Shown here: positions 1-7,691 of the stretch, piece by piece
Layout of the letters: each line of letters opens with the position of its first letter
Numbering within the stretch: position 1 is the first letter of the stretch
The notes under the pieces: generated by a model
What the model was told of the DNA's origin: nothing
What the model saw: only the letters and a program-made list of their open reading frames with translations
Databases searched by the model: none
Assembly (NCBI GenBank): GCA_934716785.1
Contig: CAKUYM010000021.1
Span: forward strand, 1-27,128
Source of the DNA: an uncultured Bacteroides sp.
GTDB lineage: Bacteria; Bacteroidota; Bacteroidia; Bacteroidales; Bacteroidaceae
Direction of reading: 5' to 3'
DNA: 27,128 nucleotides
Position numbers and translations under genes: made by a program

Positions 1-600
1 CAGTTGAAGCGCATCGGGAAAGCTGATAATGTGGTGATTTGTGTGCCCAGTGGCAACTTTGGCAATATCACCGCCGGTCTGTTTGGCAAGAAGATGGGAC
101 TGCCCGTGAAGCGTTTCATTGCCGCCAACAATCGTAATGATATATTCTATCAATATCTGCAGACCGGCAAATACAACCCCCGTCCGTCTGTAGCGACTAT
201 CGCTAATGCCATGGATGTAGGCGATCCGAGTAACTTTGCCCGTGTACTTGATTTGTATAAAGGTTCGCATGCCGCTATCTCTGCCGAGATTTCCGGAACG
301 ACTTATACCGACGAACAAATCCGGGAGACTGTGAAAGAGACTTGGAAGGAGCATCATTATTTGCTCGATCCTCACGGAGCATGCGGTTATCGTGCATTGG
401 CAGAGGGCTTACAACAAGGTGAAACGGGTGTGTTCCTCGAAACGGCTCATCCGGCAAAATTCCTCGAAACGGTAGAAGGCATTATTGGTGAAACGGTAGA
501 AATTCCAGCCAAATTGCAGGAGTTTATGAAAGGTGAAAAGAAAAGCATCCCTATGACAAAAGAGTTTGCCGACTTCAAGAAGTACTTGTTGTCGCTTTAA
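1..600 (+). CDS. thrC: Threonine synthase, C-terminal part (5' end outside window)
   Basis: The reading frame is open from base 1 and ends at TAA 598-600, giving about 199 residues. This is roughly the C-terminal half of a Bacteroides-type threonine synthase of about 430 residues. The enzyme is PLP-dependent and converts O-phosphohomoserine to threonine and phosphate in the cytoplasm. The motif PSGNFGN near the start of the visible part is the glycine/asparagine-rich phosphate-binding loop of this family. It is followed by the conserved AANNRNDIF and the late LDPHGACGYRAL and LETAHPAKF segments. The TTG at 4 is only an internal codon, not a start. The gene converges on the signal peptidase gene, and a strong hairpin lies between them. 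Confidence 0.95.
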   Translation, partial: QLKRIGKADNVVICVPSGNFGNITAGLFGKKMGLPVKRFIAANNRNDIFYQYLQTGKYNPRPSVATIANAMDVGDPSNFARVLDLYKGSHAAISAEISGTTYTDEQIRETVKETWKEHHYLLDPHGACGYRALAEGLQQGETGVFLETAHPAKFLETVEGIIGETVEIPAKLQEFMKGEKKSIPMTKEFADFKKYLLSL

Positions 601-626
601 CTCCTTTTTCTGATAAATGAATATGT

Positions 627-684
627 GCCACCCTATTGGCGTGGTTGTGCTACTGAGGTAGCATGGCTGCGGCAATAGGGTGGC
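627..684. terminator. Hairpin between convergent thrC and signal peptidase genes
   Basis: A perfect 12-base inverted repeat (GCCACCCTATTG at 627-638, its complement at 673-684) encloses a second small stem (TGCTAC 648-653 with GTAGCA 658-663). It lies between two convergent genes and both sides are moderately T-rich, so it probably ends transcription from both directions. No long uninterrupted T-run follows, so its strength is uncertain. Confidence 0.7.
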
Positions 685-730
685 GTTGTTATTTGTATTT
701 GGTAGTAAAAAGTGAACAGAAGAAAATGGG

Positions 731-1366
731 TTATTTTATTGTTGTAAATAAAGATTGGTAATATTCTCGATTCCGTAGCTTATGCGTTGCTTTCCCTGAT
801 ATGCAATGAAATGGAACCAATCCTCTTTGCCGGCTATCTAAAGAATTATATCTAAAATCTCCCATTACGAAATAACATTTATCTGCTATGATAATAGGTC
901 CGTAGCTATCATGAGAAGAGACTCGTTCTCCTTTTTCCTCAACTACTTTATTGTTGATATACACAATTCCATCTTTAATCTGTAGCGTATCCTTTGGCAT
1001 TCCTATAATACGTTTGACGTATAGTTGTGTTTCATTTTCATCCCATTTGAATATGATTACATCCATGCGCTGTGGAGAAGAGATTCCCCATATGCGATGA
1101 TATCCCCAATTTGTATTTCTGTCTTTCTTTGCTATAGCTGGTATTAGACAAAGTAAATTGAGTATAGGTGTCTCTATTATTCGTTGAGGCATTTTTGCGC
1201 CATACGTGACTTTTGAATTCCAGATCAAGCTCTTTGCGTTTATTGTGGGGAACATACTATCTGACGGTATATATGTCCATTCACCAATAAATACCTTAAC
1301 GAATAGCAGTGAAAGCAACAAATATATTCCCAGTTTAGCTAATGTTTTAAATTTGATGCATTTCAT
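731..1366 (-). CDS. Type I signal peptidase (S26 family), operon-encoded paralogue
   Basis: This 211-residue membrane serine protease cleaves signal peptides on the outer face of the inner membrane. One transmembrane segment spans residues 12-27. Catalytic Ser37 sits in IPSDSMFPT, the general base Lys118 in YVKRIIGMPKD, and the C-terminal box E is GDFRYNSLDSR (169-179). All three hallmarks of a Ser-Lys S26A peptidase are therefore intact. The protein is short compared with housekeeping LepB proteins of Bacteroides, which as I recall exceed 300 residues. It is the last gene of the eight-gene operon, with one base between the GT2 stop and its ATG, so it is probably translationally coupled. The position suggests a dedicated peptidase for cargo made by this operon, most likely the small peptide at 5917-6381. 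Dedication to that substrate is inference; the enzyme class is secure. Confidence 0.9.
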   Translation of the reverse strand: MKCIKFKTLAKLGIYLLLSLLFVKVFIGEWTYIPSDSMFPTINAKSLIWNSKVTYGAKMPQRIIETPILNLLCLIPAIAKKDRNTNWGYHRIWGISSPQRMDVIIFKWDENETQLYVKRIIGMPKDTLQIKDGIVYINNKVVEEKGERVSSHDSYGPIIIADKCYFVMGDFRYNSLDSRQRGLVPFHCISGKATHKLRNREYYQSLFTTIK

Positions 1367-1367
1367 T

Positions 1368-2072
1368 TCAATTCCTCAATAGATAAAGGCTATACAGTAG
1401 CACTATGTGCCTAAAACCATCTCGCCAAGAACGTAAATGTGCTTTGCGTTTCCGCCCATCCGGATAGAGAATTACCGGAATCTCGCAAATATGCATTTGA
1501 TGAATAGATGCTAAGGCTACAAGCTCAGACGCAAACTCCATACCATTGCATTGTGGCTTTATTATGTCATAGCATTCTTTCGTGAAAGCTCTTAGCCCGC
1601 AATGAAAGTCTCCAATATTATTCTTAAATAAGAATCGTCCCAAGGATGATAAAAATGGATTACCAATATAACGATGCAACCATGGCATAGCCCCTTTGGT
1701 TATTCCACCTGAAAAGCGATTCCCCATTACCATATCGTAACCTTCTTGTAATCGTTCAACAAATAATGATAGTTCAAGAAAATTGTAACTATCATCAGCA
1801 TCTCCCATGATAATATATTTCCCATTACAGTGGGCGATGCCATGCCTTAAGGCACTTCCATACCCTTTTACCTTTACTTGTACCACATCCGCCCGATTAT
1901 TTTGGGCAATGAGAGCAGAATTGTCCGTACTGCCATTGTCTGCAACAATAATCTCATAAGTCAGCTCGGTGTTTGAAAAGAATTGATGGATTTTCTGGAT
2001 GCATGTACCTAAAGTCTTTTCTTCGTTAAGGCAAGGCAATATGATAGAATATTCAATATCTGTGTTTTTCAT
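1368..2072 (-). CDS. GT2 glycosyltransferase, DPM1-like polyprenyl-phosphate sugar synthase
   Basis: This 234-residue soluble GT-A fold enzyme resembles dolichyl-phosphate mannose synthase. The family transfers a sugar from a nucleotide donor to polyprenyl phosphate on the cytoplasmic side of the membrane. Motifs in order are LPCLNEEKT (12-20), DNGSTD (45-50), the metal-binding GDADDSY (90-96), GNRF (117-120), the amphipathic MPWLHRYIGNPF (129-140) and DFHCGLRAF (155-163). There is no C-terminal membrane domain, as in the short DPM1 form. Its ATG overlaps the stop of the upstream GT-C gene by four bases (2069-2072). A lipid-linked sugar made here is the natural donor for the two GT-C enzymes of the same operon. 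The sugar cannot be read from the sequence; undecaprenyl phosphate as acceptor is inferred from the bacterial setting. Confidence 0.88.
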   Translation of the reverse strand: MKNTDIEYSIILPCLNEEKTLGTCIQKIHQFFSNTELTYEIIVADNGSTDNSALIAQNNRADVVQVKVKGYGSALRHGIAHCNGKYIIMGDADDSYNFLELSLFVERLQEGYDMVMGNRFSGGITKGAMPWLHRYIGNPFLSSLGRFLFKNNIGDFHCGLRAFTKECYDIIKPQCNGMEFASELVALASIHQMHICEIPVILYPDGRKRKAHLRSWRDGFRHIVLLYSLYLLRN

Positions 2073-3523
2073 GGTGTAAGTATTTTATATATTGCAAAAT
2101 CTTGATTACGAAATACTTGTTGGAAACGTTTGTAGTTTAATCTTATAACTCCATGAGGGTATTGGAGATAGGAACCGCGATGTAGAAACTCGACATACCA
2201 ACCTATATTAGCCGTAAGATTGGATATTTCTCCTGAAATATTACAGGAAAGCCTATTCGTGTATAAATAGATTGAACGGCTTTCTCCACAGGCTATCCAA
2301 TCGTCTTGAGCGGTATTCATACGAAGGAATGTGTACATTTCTTGAGTGCTTTCACTTTCTACATTTGGATTTATGGTAGTGTAAATTTGTATGGGTGAAG
2401 TCACAGATTTGATTGAGGCTTTCCAAACAGAACAGATTAATATACCGATAACCGGATAAAGGAACCATTTCCCAGCTTTTCTCTCCCATATCATGCACAT
2501 AAAACTAAATCCTTGAATAAAGAAAATGAAACATAACGGAAAGAGGGGAAGCCAATATCTTATCACGTCATAAGGCCAACAGATTAAGATTATTATAGTG
2601 GAAATTAAATAAGCTGATTCTGCCGTTAGCTTTCGGCTACCGATATATAAGCCTAACAACCAATTAACCCAAAAGAAAAGATTGAAGAGTGAATAAGGAA
2701 TATATAAGATCCGGGTCGGATATTCATAAAACGTATGAATGTTATGAAGTAGATTTGTTAAAGTCATCCCCTTGAAATGCTCAAAATGTTCTGTATATCC
2801 TGAGGGAAAGGCGAAGACAAAAACAAGCCAAATACATAGGGCAGATACATAAGGGAAGAAGAATTTTGGTCCTGATAATCCATTTTTCCATTGAAGTATG
2901 ATTAGGGAAATAAACAGAAAATATCCTTCTGTACGGATTTGTGCTGTGAAAAAAAGGAGGATACCTAAGCCGAGGTATGGCAGAACTCGTTGTTTTATCT
3001 GCTTTTTTAATGCATAAAGTTTGTTCATAGCCCAAAAGGAGAACATGAGGAAGCAGAAGAAGGGGAGCTCGCTGCTAACGGAATTAACATAACCCCAATA
3101 GAATATGTTGCCTGTCAGTAAAGATAATACGAGTAAGGCTGTGATTCTAAACCGTTCTTTTGAGAGAATAGGGTGATAATAGAGAAAGGTGAAAGCCCCA
3201 ACCAAGCAGATAACTCCTACAATTTTGAAGGCCAAATAGTTGATGCCAAACAATGCTACACACGGAAATAGTAGTAGAGGATATCCCCACGGGTAAAGTA
3301 TAGGTGAATAGCGCTGATAAGTAGAATGGGCTATCATCTCCTGCATGTCCGAAAATACTTGCTGCATATCTCCGTATTGTATGCTTTGTGCCTGTCGGAT
3401 ATAAAGTGCAAAGTCACCGTTGAACATATGTCCCGACACTATTAATTGTACGGCTCCCCATAGGGTGCCGCACAATAATAGCATCAAACATAGTTCGGTA
3501 ATATGTTTTTTCAGAAACTGCAT
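2069..3523 (-). CDS. Multi-span GT-C type membrane glycosyltransferase (PMT/ArnT-like architecture)
   Basis: This 484-residue polytopic membrane protein has about ten hydrophobic segments, the first at residues 10-30. Right after it the periplasmic loop carries NGDFALYIRQA with acidic Asp37, the usual position of the catalytic acidic residue in GT-C enzymes such as ArnT and PMT. YPWGYPLLLFP follows around residue 78, a pattern seen in GT39/GT83-like proteins. A periplasmic C-terminal tail of roughly 110 residues follows the last span. Such enzymes transfer a sugar from a polyprenyl-phosphate carrier to a protein or lipid outside the membrane. It overlaps the GT2 gene downstream by four bases, which argues that the two enzymes work as donor maker and donor user. 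The exact CAZy family and the acceptor are unknown to me. Confidence 0.78.
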   Translation of the reverse strand: MQFLKKHITELCLMLLLCGTLWGAVQLIVSGHMFNGDFALYIRQAQSIQYGDMQQVFSDMQEMIAHSTYQRYSPILYPWGYPLLLFPCVALFGINYLAFKIVGVICLVGAFTFLYYHPILSKERFRITALLVLSLLTGNIFYWGYVNSVSSELPFFCFLMFSFWAMNKLYALKKQIKQRVLPYLGLGILLFFTAQIRTEGYFLFISLIILQWKNGLSGPKFFFPYVSALCIWLVFVFAFPSGYTEHFEHFKGMTLTNLLHNIHTFYEYPTRILYIPYSLFNLFFWVNWLLGLYIGSRKLTAESAYLISTIIILICWPYDVIRYWLPLFPLCFIFFIQGFSFMCMIWERKAGKWFLYPVIGILICSVWKASIKSVTSPIQIYTTINPNVESESTQEMYTFLRMNTAQDDWIACGESRSIYLYTNRLSCNISGEISNLTANIGWYVEFLHRGSYLQYPHGVIRLNYKRFQQVFRNQDFAIYKILTP

Positions 3524-3550
3524 GATTCATTATTTGCGTAATAGGTAGAA

Positions 3551-4012
3551 CTATAGAGCTTTCTCTTCTACAAATTTAAAGTCATATCCCGGTTCGTTGT
3601 CTTCCTTCGTCAAAGGAGTAATCTTTCCCTCTACAATCATAGATTCCGAAGATCCCAAACTGGGGAGTTGAATGAGTTTATACCCCGCTGTCGCTTCCTT
3701 TATAAGTTCGAGATATTTGTTGTCTGTACAAATAATCAGTGTATTTTCCGGATTGTATAACATCGGAGTTTGCTGCAATAATTCTTCCAACCGAATAAGT
3801 GCTTTGAGATTAGTCTTTGGACCTATTGAGATAGTATGGATATAAGCCGGTTTCCATATTTCTTTTAAACTCTCAGCTTTTATAAGCGATTTTTTATCAG
3901 ATGTACAAATAACAACCTTAGTCATATTTGTTATTTGGGGATCAGGCTCTTGCGAATAGGCAAAACCCAATGTCATGCAAAACAAGCATAATAATAAAAT
4001 TCTTTTCTTCAT
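3551..4012 (-). CDS. Small secreted protein of unknown function
   Basis: I do not recognise this 153-residue protein. A signal peptide is clear: MKKR, a hydrophobic core LLLCLFCMTLGFA, then a probable cleavage near Ser20-Gln21. The mature part is alpha/beta in character, with two similar beta-strand stretches ending in a single Cys (KVVICTSDK and TLIICTDNK). That internal resemblance suggests a small two-lobed domain. Neighbours are the thioredoxin-like gene (12 bases upstream) and the GT-C gene (27 bases downstream), all co-directional. It could be a periplasmic partner of the redox protein or of the glycosyltransferases; this is only contextual. Confidence 0.75.
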   Translation of the reverse strand: MKKRILLLCLFCMTLGFAYSQEPDPQITNMTKVVICTSDKKSLIKAESLKEIWKPAYIHTISIGPKTNLKALIRLEELLQQTPMLYNPENTLIICTDNKYLELIKEATAGYKLIQLPSLGSSESMIVEGKITPLTKEDNEPGYDFKFVEEKAL

Positions 4013-4024
4013 AATTCTAAATTT

Positions 4025-4651
4025 TTAATTGGTTTGAAAATATCGTTGACTTATATTTTGGAGATAGGAGTTGGTTATATCATGTACTGTCTTATTGGGA
4101 GTAAATGAATGCATGACAGTCATTTCTTGATTAAGAATAAAACAATATGGATAATCATTTGCTTCTAATGGGAAAGGTGGTATATTGCCTTCTATATTAA
4201 AAACATGAAGGTTTGGTACAAGTAGACGGACAGACTTAAGTTCAATAGGATTTCTATAACTTCCTAAAATTAGTATGTGTTCCTTCAAATTTAATTCAGC
4301 TGATTGTCTATTAAACTTTGTTAGAATAGAAATAACGCATTCACTACAATGCATATCACTTATTCTAAGAACTAATATGTTTGTTTTATTCTTCATATAA
4401 TCATATAATGAAATTATGTGTTGGTTTTCTAATTTTAGATCAATATCGTTGTACCTATATCCGTCAGACTTTAAGCTTTGCAGAAAGTTTATCTGATATG
4501 TAAACTCTTTATTATTCTTTATATAACTAAGTTCTTTCTCGTTTACTTGCAGTTTCATTTTGTAATAACGTAATTTACTTACAATTATAAAATTGAGTAT
4601 TAATAAAACAATAAAAATTGCTCCTATTATAATTTTTGTTATATAATTCAT
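4025..4651 (-). CDS. Membrane-anchored thioredoxin-fold protein with CSEC motif
   Basis: This 208-residue protein has one N-terminal transmembrane helix (about residues 5-25), a charged helical linker (30-60) and a periplasmic domain. The domain contains NILVLRISDMHCSECV, so a CxxC pair is at Cys102 and Cys105 after a beta strand, as in TlpA/ResA-like thioredoxin folds. A later YPYCFILN segment fits the strand around the cis-Pro, although the expected Pro is displaced. Low GC and many Asn/Ile/Lys residues resemble the neighbouring peptide and propeller genes. Its ATG abuts the stop of the propeller gene with no gap. The peptide gene two positions upstream encodes four cysteines, so thiol oxidation or reduction of that peptide is a plausible role. 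Weak family assignment; good confidence that it is a real membrane-anchored thiol protein. Confidence 0.75.
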   Translation of the reverse strand: MNYITKIIIGAIFIVLLILNFIIVSKLRYYKMKLQVNEKELSYIKNNKEFTYQINFLQSLKSDGYRYNDIDLKLENQHIISLYDYMKNKTNILVLRISDMHCSECVISILTKFNRQSAELNLKEHILILGSYRNPIELKSVRLLVPNLHVFNIEGNIPPFPLEANDYPYCFILNQEMTVMHSFTPNKTVHDITNSYLQNISQRYFQTN

Positions 4652-5827
4652 TTACTCAGCTTTTATTTGAAAGAAAAAAAGTACAGGATTGCTTTCTTCG
4701 GTTAGACCATCGTAAAGTTTTGATAATACTGCCTTATCAATATTAGGGCTATTGTACATATTTTCTTTGACTCCAATGAGTTTCAACGAAGAATTTGGTA
4801 CAACTAATGTATTATCTCCATCGCGAGCTATGGGGATATTATGAAAATTGAATAATGGATTGTTTGATGTCATATTACAATTCCGTGCCTTTTTGGTGGC
4901 AAAAGAATAAACGATGAAAGGAGAACCGTATCCACTTGGTGTTCTCAGTTCGAATACTGCGGCATCTTTTAGAATTGTGAAATCCTCACAGTAGGTCACT
5001 TTATCTAATAGCTCTGAGTAAACTCTGCAATCCATTCCTTTTTCTATTGGAGGTGCTCCCCCACCTATGAAATTAATTTTATAGGCTTTGCTTATAGTTT
5101 CATTAGTTACTTTATAAAAAGTATCCGAATAGGGGAGATTAAAATATAATTCATTGCCAAATTTTCTCAAAGGATAAGAAGGAGATAATATAAAATGCTC
5201 GGTTTCAATTGTGGAGAATGCACTCAATATTAATTTTTTTTGCTCATTGTAAACTGATAGCATAGGTCTCTCATTTACTTCTGGATTACCGGAAAATTCG
5301 AAACTTGCTAAATTATTATCGACAAACTCTATGTTTCGTAAGGCGTGCTTTTGAGGAGTCATTATTTCTTTAATGAAATTGCCTGCATAATCGTAATATA
5401 TTATCTTTCCCCAGTCCATTACCACTAAATACTCCTTGTTAGGCGATAGTGTAATGTAGCAATAATATCCTGCATACTCGCCAGGACCTTGCCCAACAGC
5501 ACCTACTTTATATTTAAAATTGCCTTGACGATCGAAACAGAAAATACTTTTTGATACTCTTCTGTCAGAGATAAATATCAAGCTATCTGTACATATTATT
5601 TGAGATGTTTCTCCAATAAGACATTGTTCATTTGTTTCTAAACGAATAAATGAAATTTTATCAATTAAACTGTCATAAGGTACTCCTTGGTAATTTTTTA
5701 AATCAACAGTAAGATTTACTATTGCAGAATCCTTTTGTATCGTCAGTGAGGTATTCTTTATCTTTTGGTGGCAACTGGTACATAATAATGTTAACAGCAG
5801 GCTTAATAGTAAAATTTTATTTTTCAT
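4652..5827 (-). CDS. 6-bladed beta-propeller lipoprotein
   Basis: This 391-residue protein has a lipoprotein signal: hydrophobic LLLSLLLTLLCTSC with the lipid-attachment Cys19. The rest is repeated beta-sheet blades. KVGAVGQGPGEY (near residues 107-118) is the signature strand-turn of the Bacteroides 6-bladed beta-propeller family, which usually reads GxxGqGPGEY. Three D-S-(A/L) sites (Asp33, Asp52, Asp81) match the three-residue motif known for general Bacteroides O-glycosylation, the first shortly after the lipid anchor. It is therefore probably surface or periplasmic, binding a ligand or peptide. It follows the small peptide gene after an 89-base gap containing a hairpin. Such propeller lipoproteins are, to my memory, frequent companions of NVEALA peptides; their molecular role is not known to me. 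Confidence 0.85.
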   Translation of the reverse strand: MKNKILLLSLLLTLLCTSCHQKIKNTSLTIQKDSAIVNLTVDLKNYQGVPYDSLIDKISFIRLETNEQCLIGETSQIICTDSLIFISDRRVSKSIFCFDRQGNFKYKVGAVGQGPGEYAGYYCYITLSPNKEYLVVMDWGKIIYYDYAGNFIKEIMTPQKHALRNIEFVDNNLASFEFSGNPEVNERPMLSVYNEQKKLILSAFSTIETEHFILSPSYPLRKFGNELYFNLPYSDTFYKVTNETISKAYKINFIGGGAPPIEKGMDCRVYSELLDKVTYCEDFTILKDAAVFELRTPSGYGSPFIVYSFATKKARNCNMTSNNPLFNFHNIPIARDGDNTLVVPNSSLKLIGVKENMYNSPNIDKAVLSKLYDGLTEESNPVLFFFQIKAE

Positions 5828-5849
5828 GATATTAGCTTATGTTTATTAA

Positions 5850-5910
5850 GTGACTGGTTGGATTTTGAATATAGATTAATAAAAATCAATTCTTTGATCC
5901 AACCAGTTAC
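5850..5910 (-). promoter_or_regulatory. Intercistronic hairpin between peptide and propeller genes
   Basis: Seven bases after the peptide stop codon, two 14-base arms (5850-5863 and 5897-5910) can pair with one mismatch around a 33-base AT-rich loop. The downstream side on the minus strand reads TTAATAAAC, not a proper T-run, so it looks like an attenuator, a processing site or a 3'-end stabiliser more than a full terminator. Such a structure would let the peptide be made in excess over the six genes behind it. Confidence 0.55.
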
Positions 5911-5916
5911 AGCTTT

Positions 5917-6381
5917 TTAGATTTCACAAGGGTCTTGAATATAGCAGTTCGTTTCTGTAGTATTTACAGGTGGCTCGCACCAATACTTTGTTCCCCAATA
6001 CTCTTTTTTTATATCAATGCTACTGTTTGACGAAGAGTTAATTGATGTTTGACTACCACTTGCGGCTCCACCACTAATGTTACCACCAATAAACCCATTT
6101 CCAGCATTAATTCCTCCTCCTATATTCCCATCTGAGCTATTTGTTGTTGTAGTTGTTTCTGCAGTTCCATTAGATTTAGAAACAGTACATTTTATTCTTT
6201 CTCTCGCCTGTTTTCCGGTACTTGTTGTGTATCCAAGTGTCGTTCCCGTTTGCGCCATCACCTGCGGATGCAGTGATATCTCCATTACTCCGAACTCATT
6301 AAGCGCGTCATGCACGTTTAAGATAGTTCCCACCGTTAGTAAAGCCATGCCGACTAATACTACAATTTTGTTCTTTCTCAT
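5917..6381 (-). CDS. Small secreted NVEALA-like peptide, Ser/Thr/Asn/Gly-rich, four cysteines
   Basis: This 154-residue protein has a basic hydrophobic N-terminus (MRKNK, then hydrophobic to about residue 21). A 20-residue polar stretch follows, then PQVMAQTG at 39-46. The whole leader resembles the NVEALA family of Bacteroides, where a short hydrophobic segment is followed after a spacer by a conserved NVEALA-like motif; here the motif is divergent. V41-M-A43 would fit a type I signal peptidase site, giving an unusually long 43-residue leader. Residues 66-123 are low-complexity, with a five-Thr run (76-80), a Gly-rich middle and Ser clusters. Six N-x-S/T sequons start at Asn71, 81, 101, 115, 119 and 140. 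Cysteines are 65, 135, 146 and 152. The ATG overlaps the TMTC-like stop by four bases. Family membership is inference; small secreted cargo is well supported. Confidence 0.72.
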   Translation of the reverse strand: MRKNKIVVLVGMALLTVGTILNVHDALNEFGVMEISLHPQVMAQTGTTLGYTTSTGKQARERIKCTVSKSNGTAETTTTTNSSDGNIGGGINAGNGFIGGNISGGAASGSQTSINSSSNSSIDIKKEYWGTKYWCEPPVNTTETNCYIQDPCEI

Positions 6382-7661
6382 TGTTTCTCGTTTTTATTAT
6401 TAATACTAAAGTTAGTTTCTCTTTTCTTCAAAACTTCCTTAAAGTGCTCTTTCAAAGTATCTGAGTTCTTCCATGCAGGAGCATAGCTGGCGGTGTAAAC
6501 GCATAGGTATGAACAATATAGGAATCCGGCATATAGAATCCACTTTCTTTGGCGTTCGTATAGATGATATGACAATATGGAAAGCCCAATTGCAAATGCA
6601 ATATACGGTATATACAGATAGCGGTCGGCTGCAACAACGTAGCGGGGGAGCGGAATCACATGGAGCACCGGCAGTAAATGTAATATGAAAAACAGCGTGC
6701 AAAAGACTAATAATGTCTTTCTGCGGTTCAGGTATATCACATATCCTATGAATGGGATAACAAATGGGTATATCCATAAAGCCATGGGTATCTTTTCGCC
6801 TACCTGAAAGGGGAAAGGATAAAGATAGGAAAGCTTGAAAGGAATAGCCGAAATCAAGAGATACTTAAATGCTGAATAGCAAAAAAATATAAAACGGTCT
6901 ACTATCGTATATCCTATGATTTCTTCTCCTGTATCTTTGTTGGCCACAAGGGTAACTATAAAGATGGCAATAGCAGGAATGAGATAATACACTTTTTCGA
7001 TATATACTTTCATGGAACGCATATTTCTTTTGAACAGCATCCAGTCGAATAGCAACAAGCATGGAACTATAATAACGGACTGTTCTTTGCAGCCCATAGC
7101 CAATATACTACTGACCACACTCGTTAGAAGATACTGCCATTTACTATTGCGCATATATTGTATGTAGCATATCAGTGCCAACAAATAGAAAAAAGTGCTA
7201 AGCACTATCTTCGATGCACTGATCCAGCAAACGGTTTCTACTTGAACCGGGTGTATGGCAAATAACAGTGCGGTGAAGAAGGATATGCCCAATGCCTTTT
7301 TAGAATCAAAATGATTTCTTATAAAAGAATAGGTCAATAAGTACATTAAACAGGCATTGAATATATGAAACAGCAAATTACCTATATGAAAGGCTAAACT
7401 ACTGTAGCCGAAGCATAGATGAATAAGCGTGTAGTATAATTGATTGATTGGGGAGTATTGGCCGTTACTAATACTGTGGAATATAGTCTGCAAATTCTTC
7501 CATGATATTCCGTCATTGGTCATCGAATTAATCACTTGCCACTGATCATCCCACTGTAGCTGAAATTCATGTGAAAACACGTTATGGTATATTAATACAG
7601 TAATAACTGTAATAATACTCCAGTGCAACGCTATTGTTTGAGATGTTGTTGGTGTTTTCAT
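6378..7661 (-). CDS. TMTC-like (GT105-type) polytopic membrane glycosyltransferase without TPRs
   Basis: This 427-residue protein has about ten membrane spans. Conserved patterns match eukaryotic TMTC protein O-mannosyltransferases and their bacterial relatives: QWDDQW with the double Asp 38-39 in the first outer loop, HPVQVETVCWISASKIVLS (137-155), the CKEQSV element (191-196) and a late AADRYLYIP. TMTC proteins use polyprenyl-phosphate mannose and usually carry a long TPR tail; here the protein ends after the membrane domain. I start at ATG 7661. The longer TTG start at 7694 would lie inside the -7 promoter box, so it is not a translation start. It is the first gene of the operon and overlaps the peptide gene by four bases. 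Sugar transfer to the co-encoded peptide or propeller is inference. Confidence 0.82.
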   Translation of the reverse strand: MKTPTTSQTIALHWSIITVITVLIYHNVFSHEFQLQWDDQWQVINSMTNDGISWKNLQTIFHSISNGQYSPINQLYYTLIHLCFGYSSLAFHIGNLLFHIFNACLMYLLTYSFIRNHFDSKKALGISFFTALLFAIHPVQVETVCWISASKIVLSTFFYLLALICYIQYMRNSKWQYLLTSVVSSILAMGCKEQSVIIVPCLLLFDWMLFKRNMRSMKVYIEKVYYLIPAIAIFIVTLVANKDTGEEIIGYTIVDRFIFFCYSAFKYLLISAIPFKLSYLYPFPFQVGEKIPMALWIYPFVIPFIGYVIYLNRRKTLLVFCTLFFILHLLPVLHVIPLPRYVVAADRYLYIPYIAFAIGLSILSYHLYERQRKWILYAGFLYCSYLCVYTASYAPAWKNSDTLKEHFKEVLKKRETNFSINNKNEKQ

Positions 7662-7691
7662 AGTACTGAACTTACAAATATTGTTTGGGAG

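Noticed and set aside
6077..6403. Plus-strand 108-codon frame opposite the peptide gene
   Set aside because: It is the shadow of the low-complexity Ser/Thr/Gly region, which reads as a Pro/Val-rich artefact on the other strand; it has no start context and no domain.
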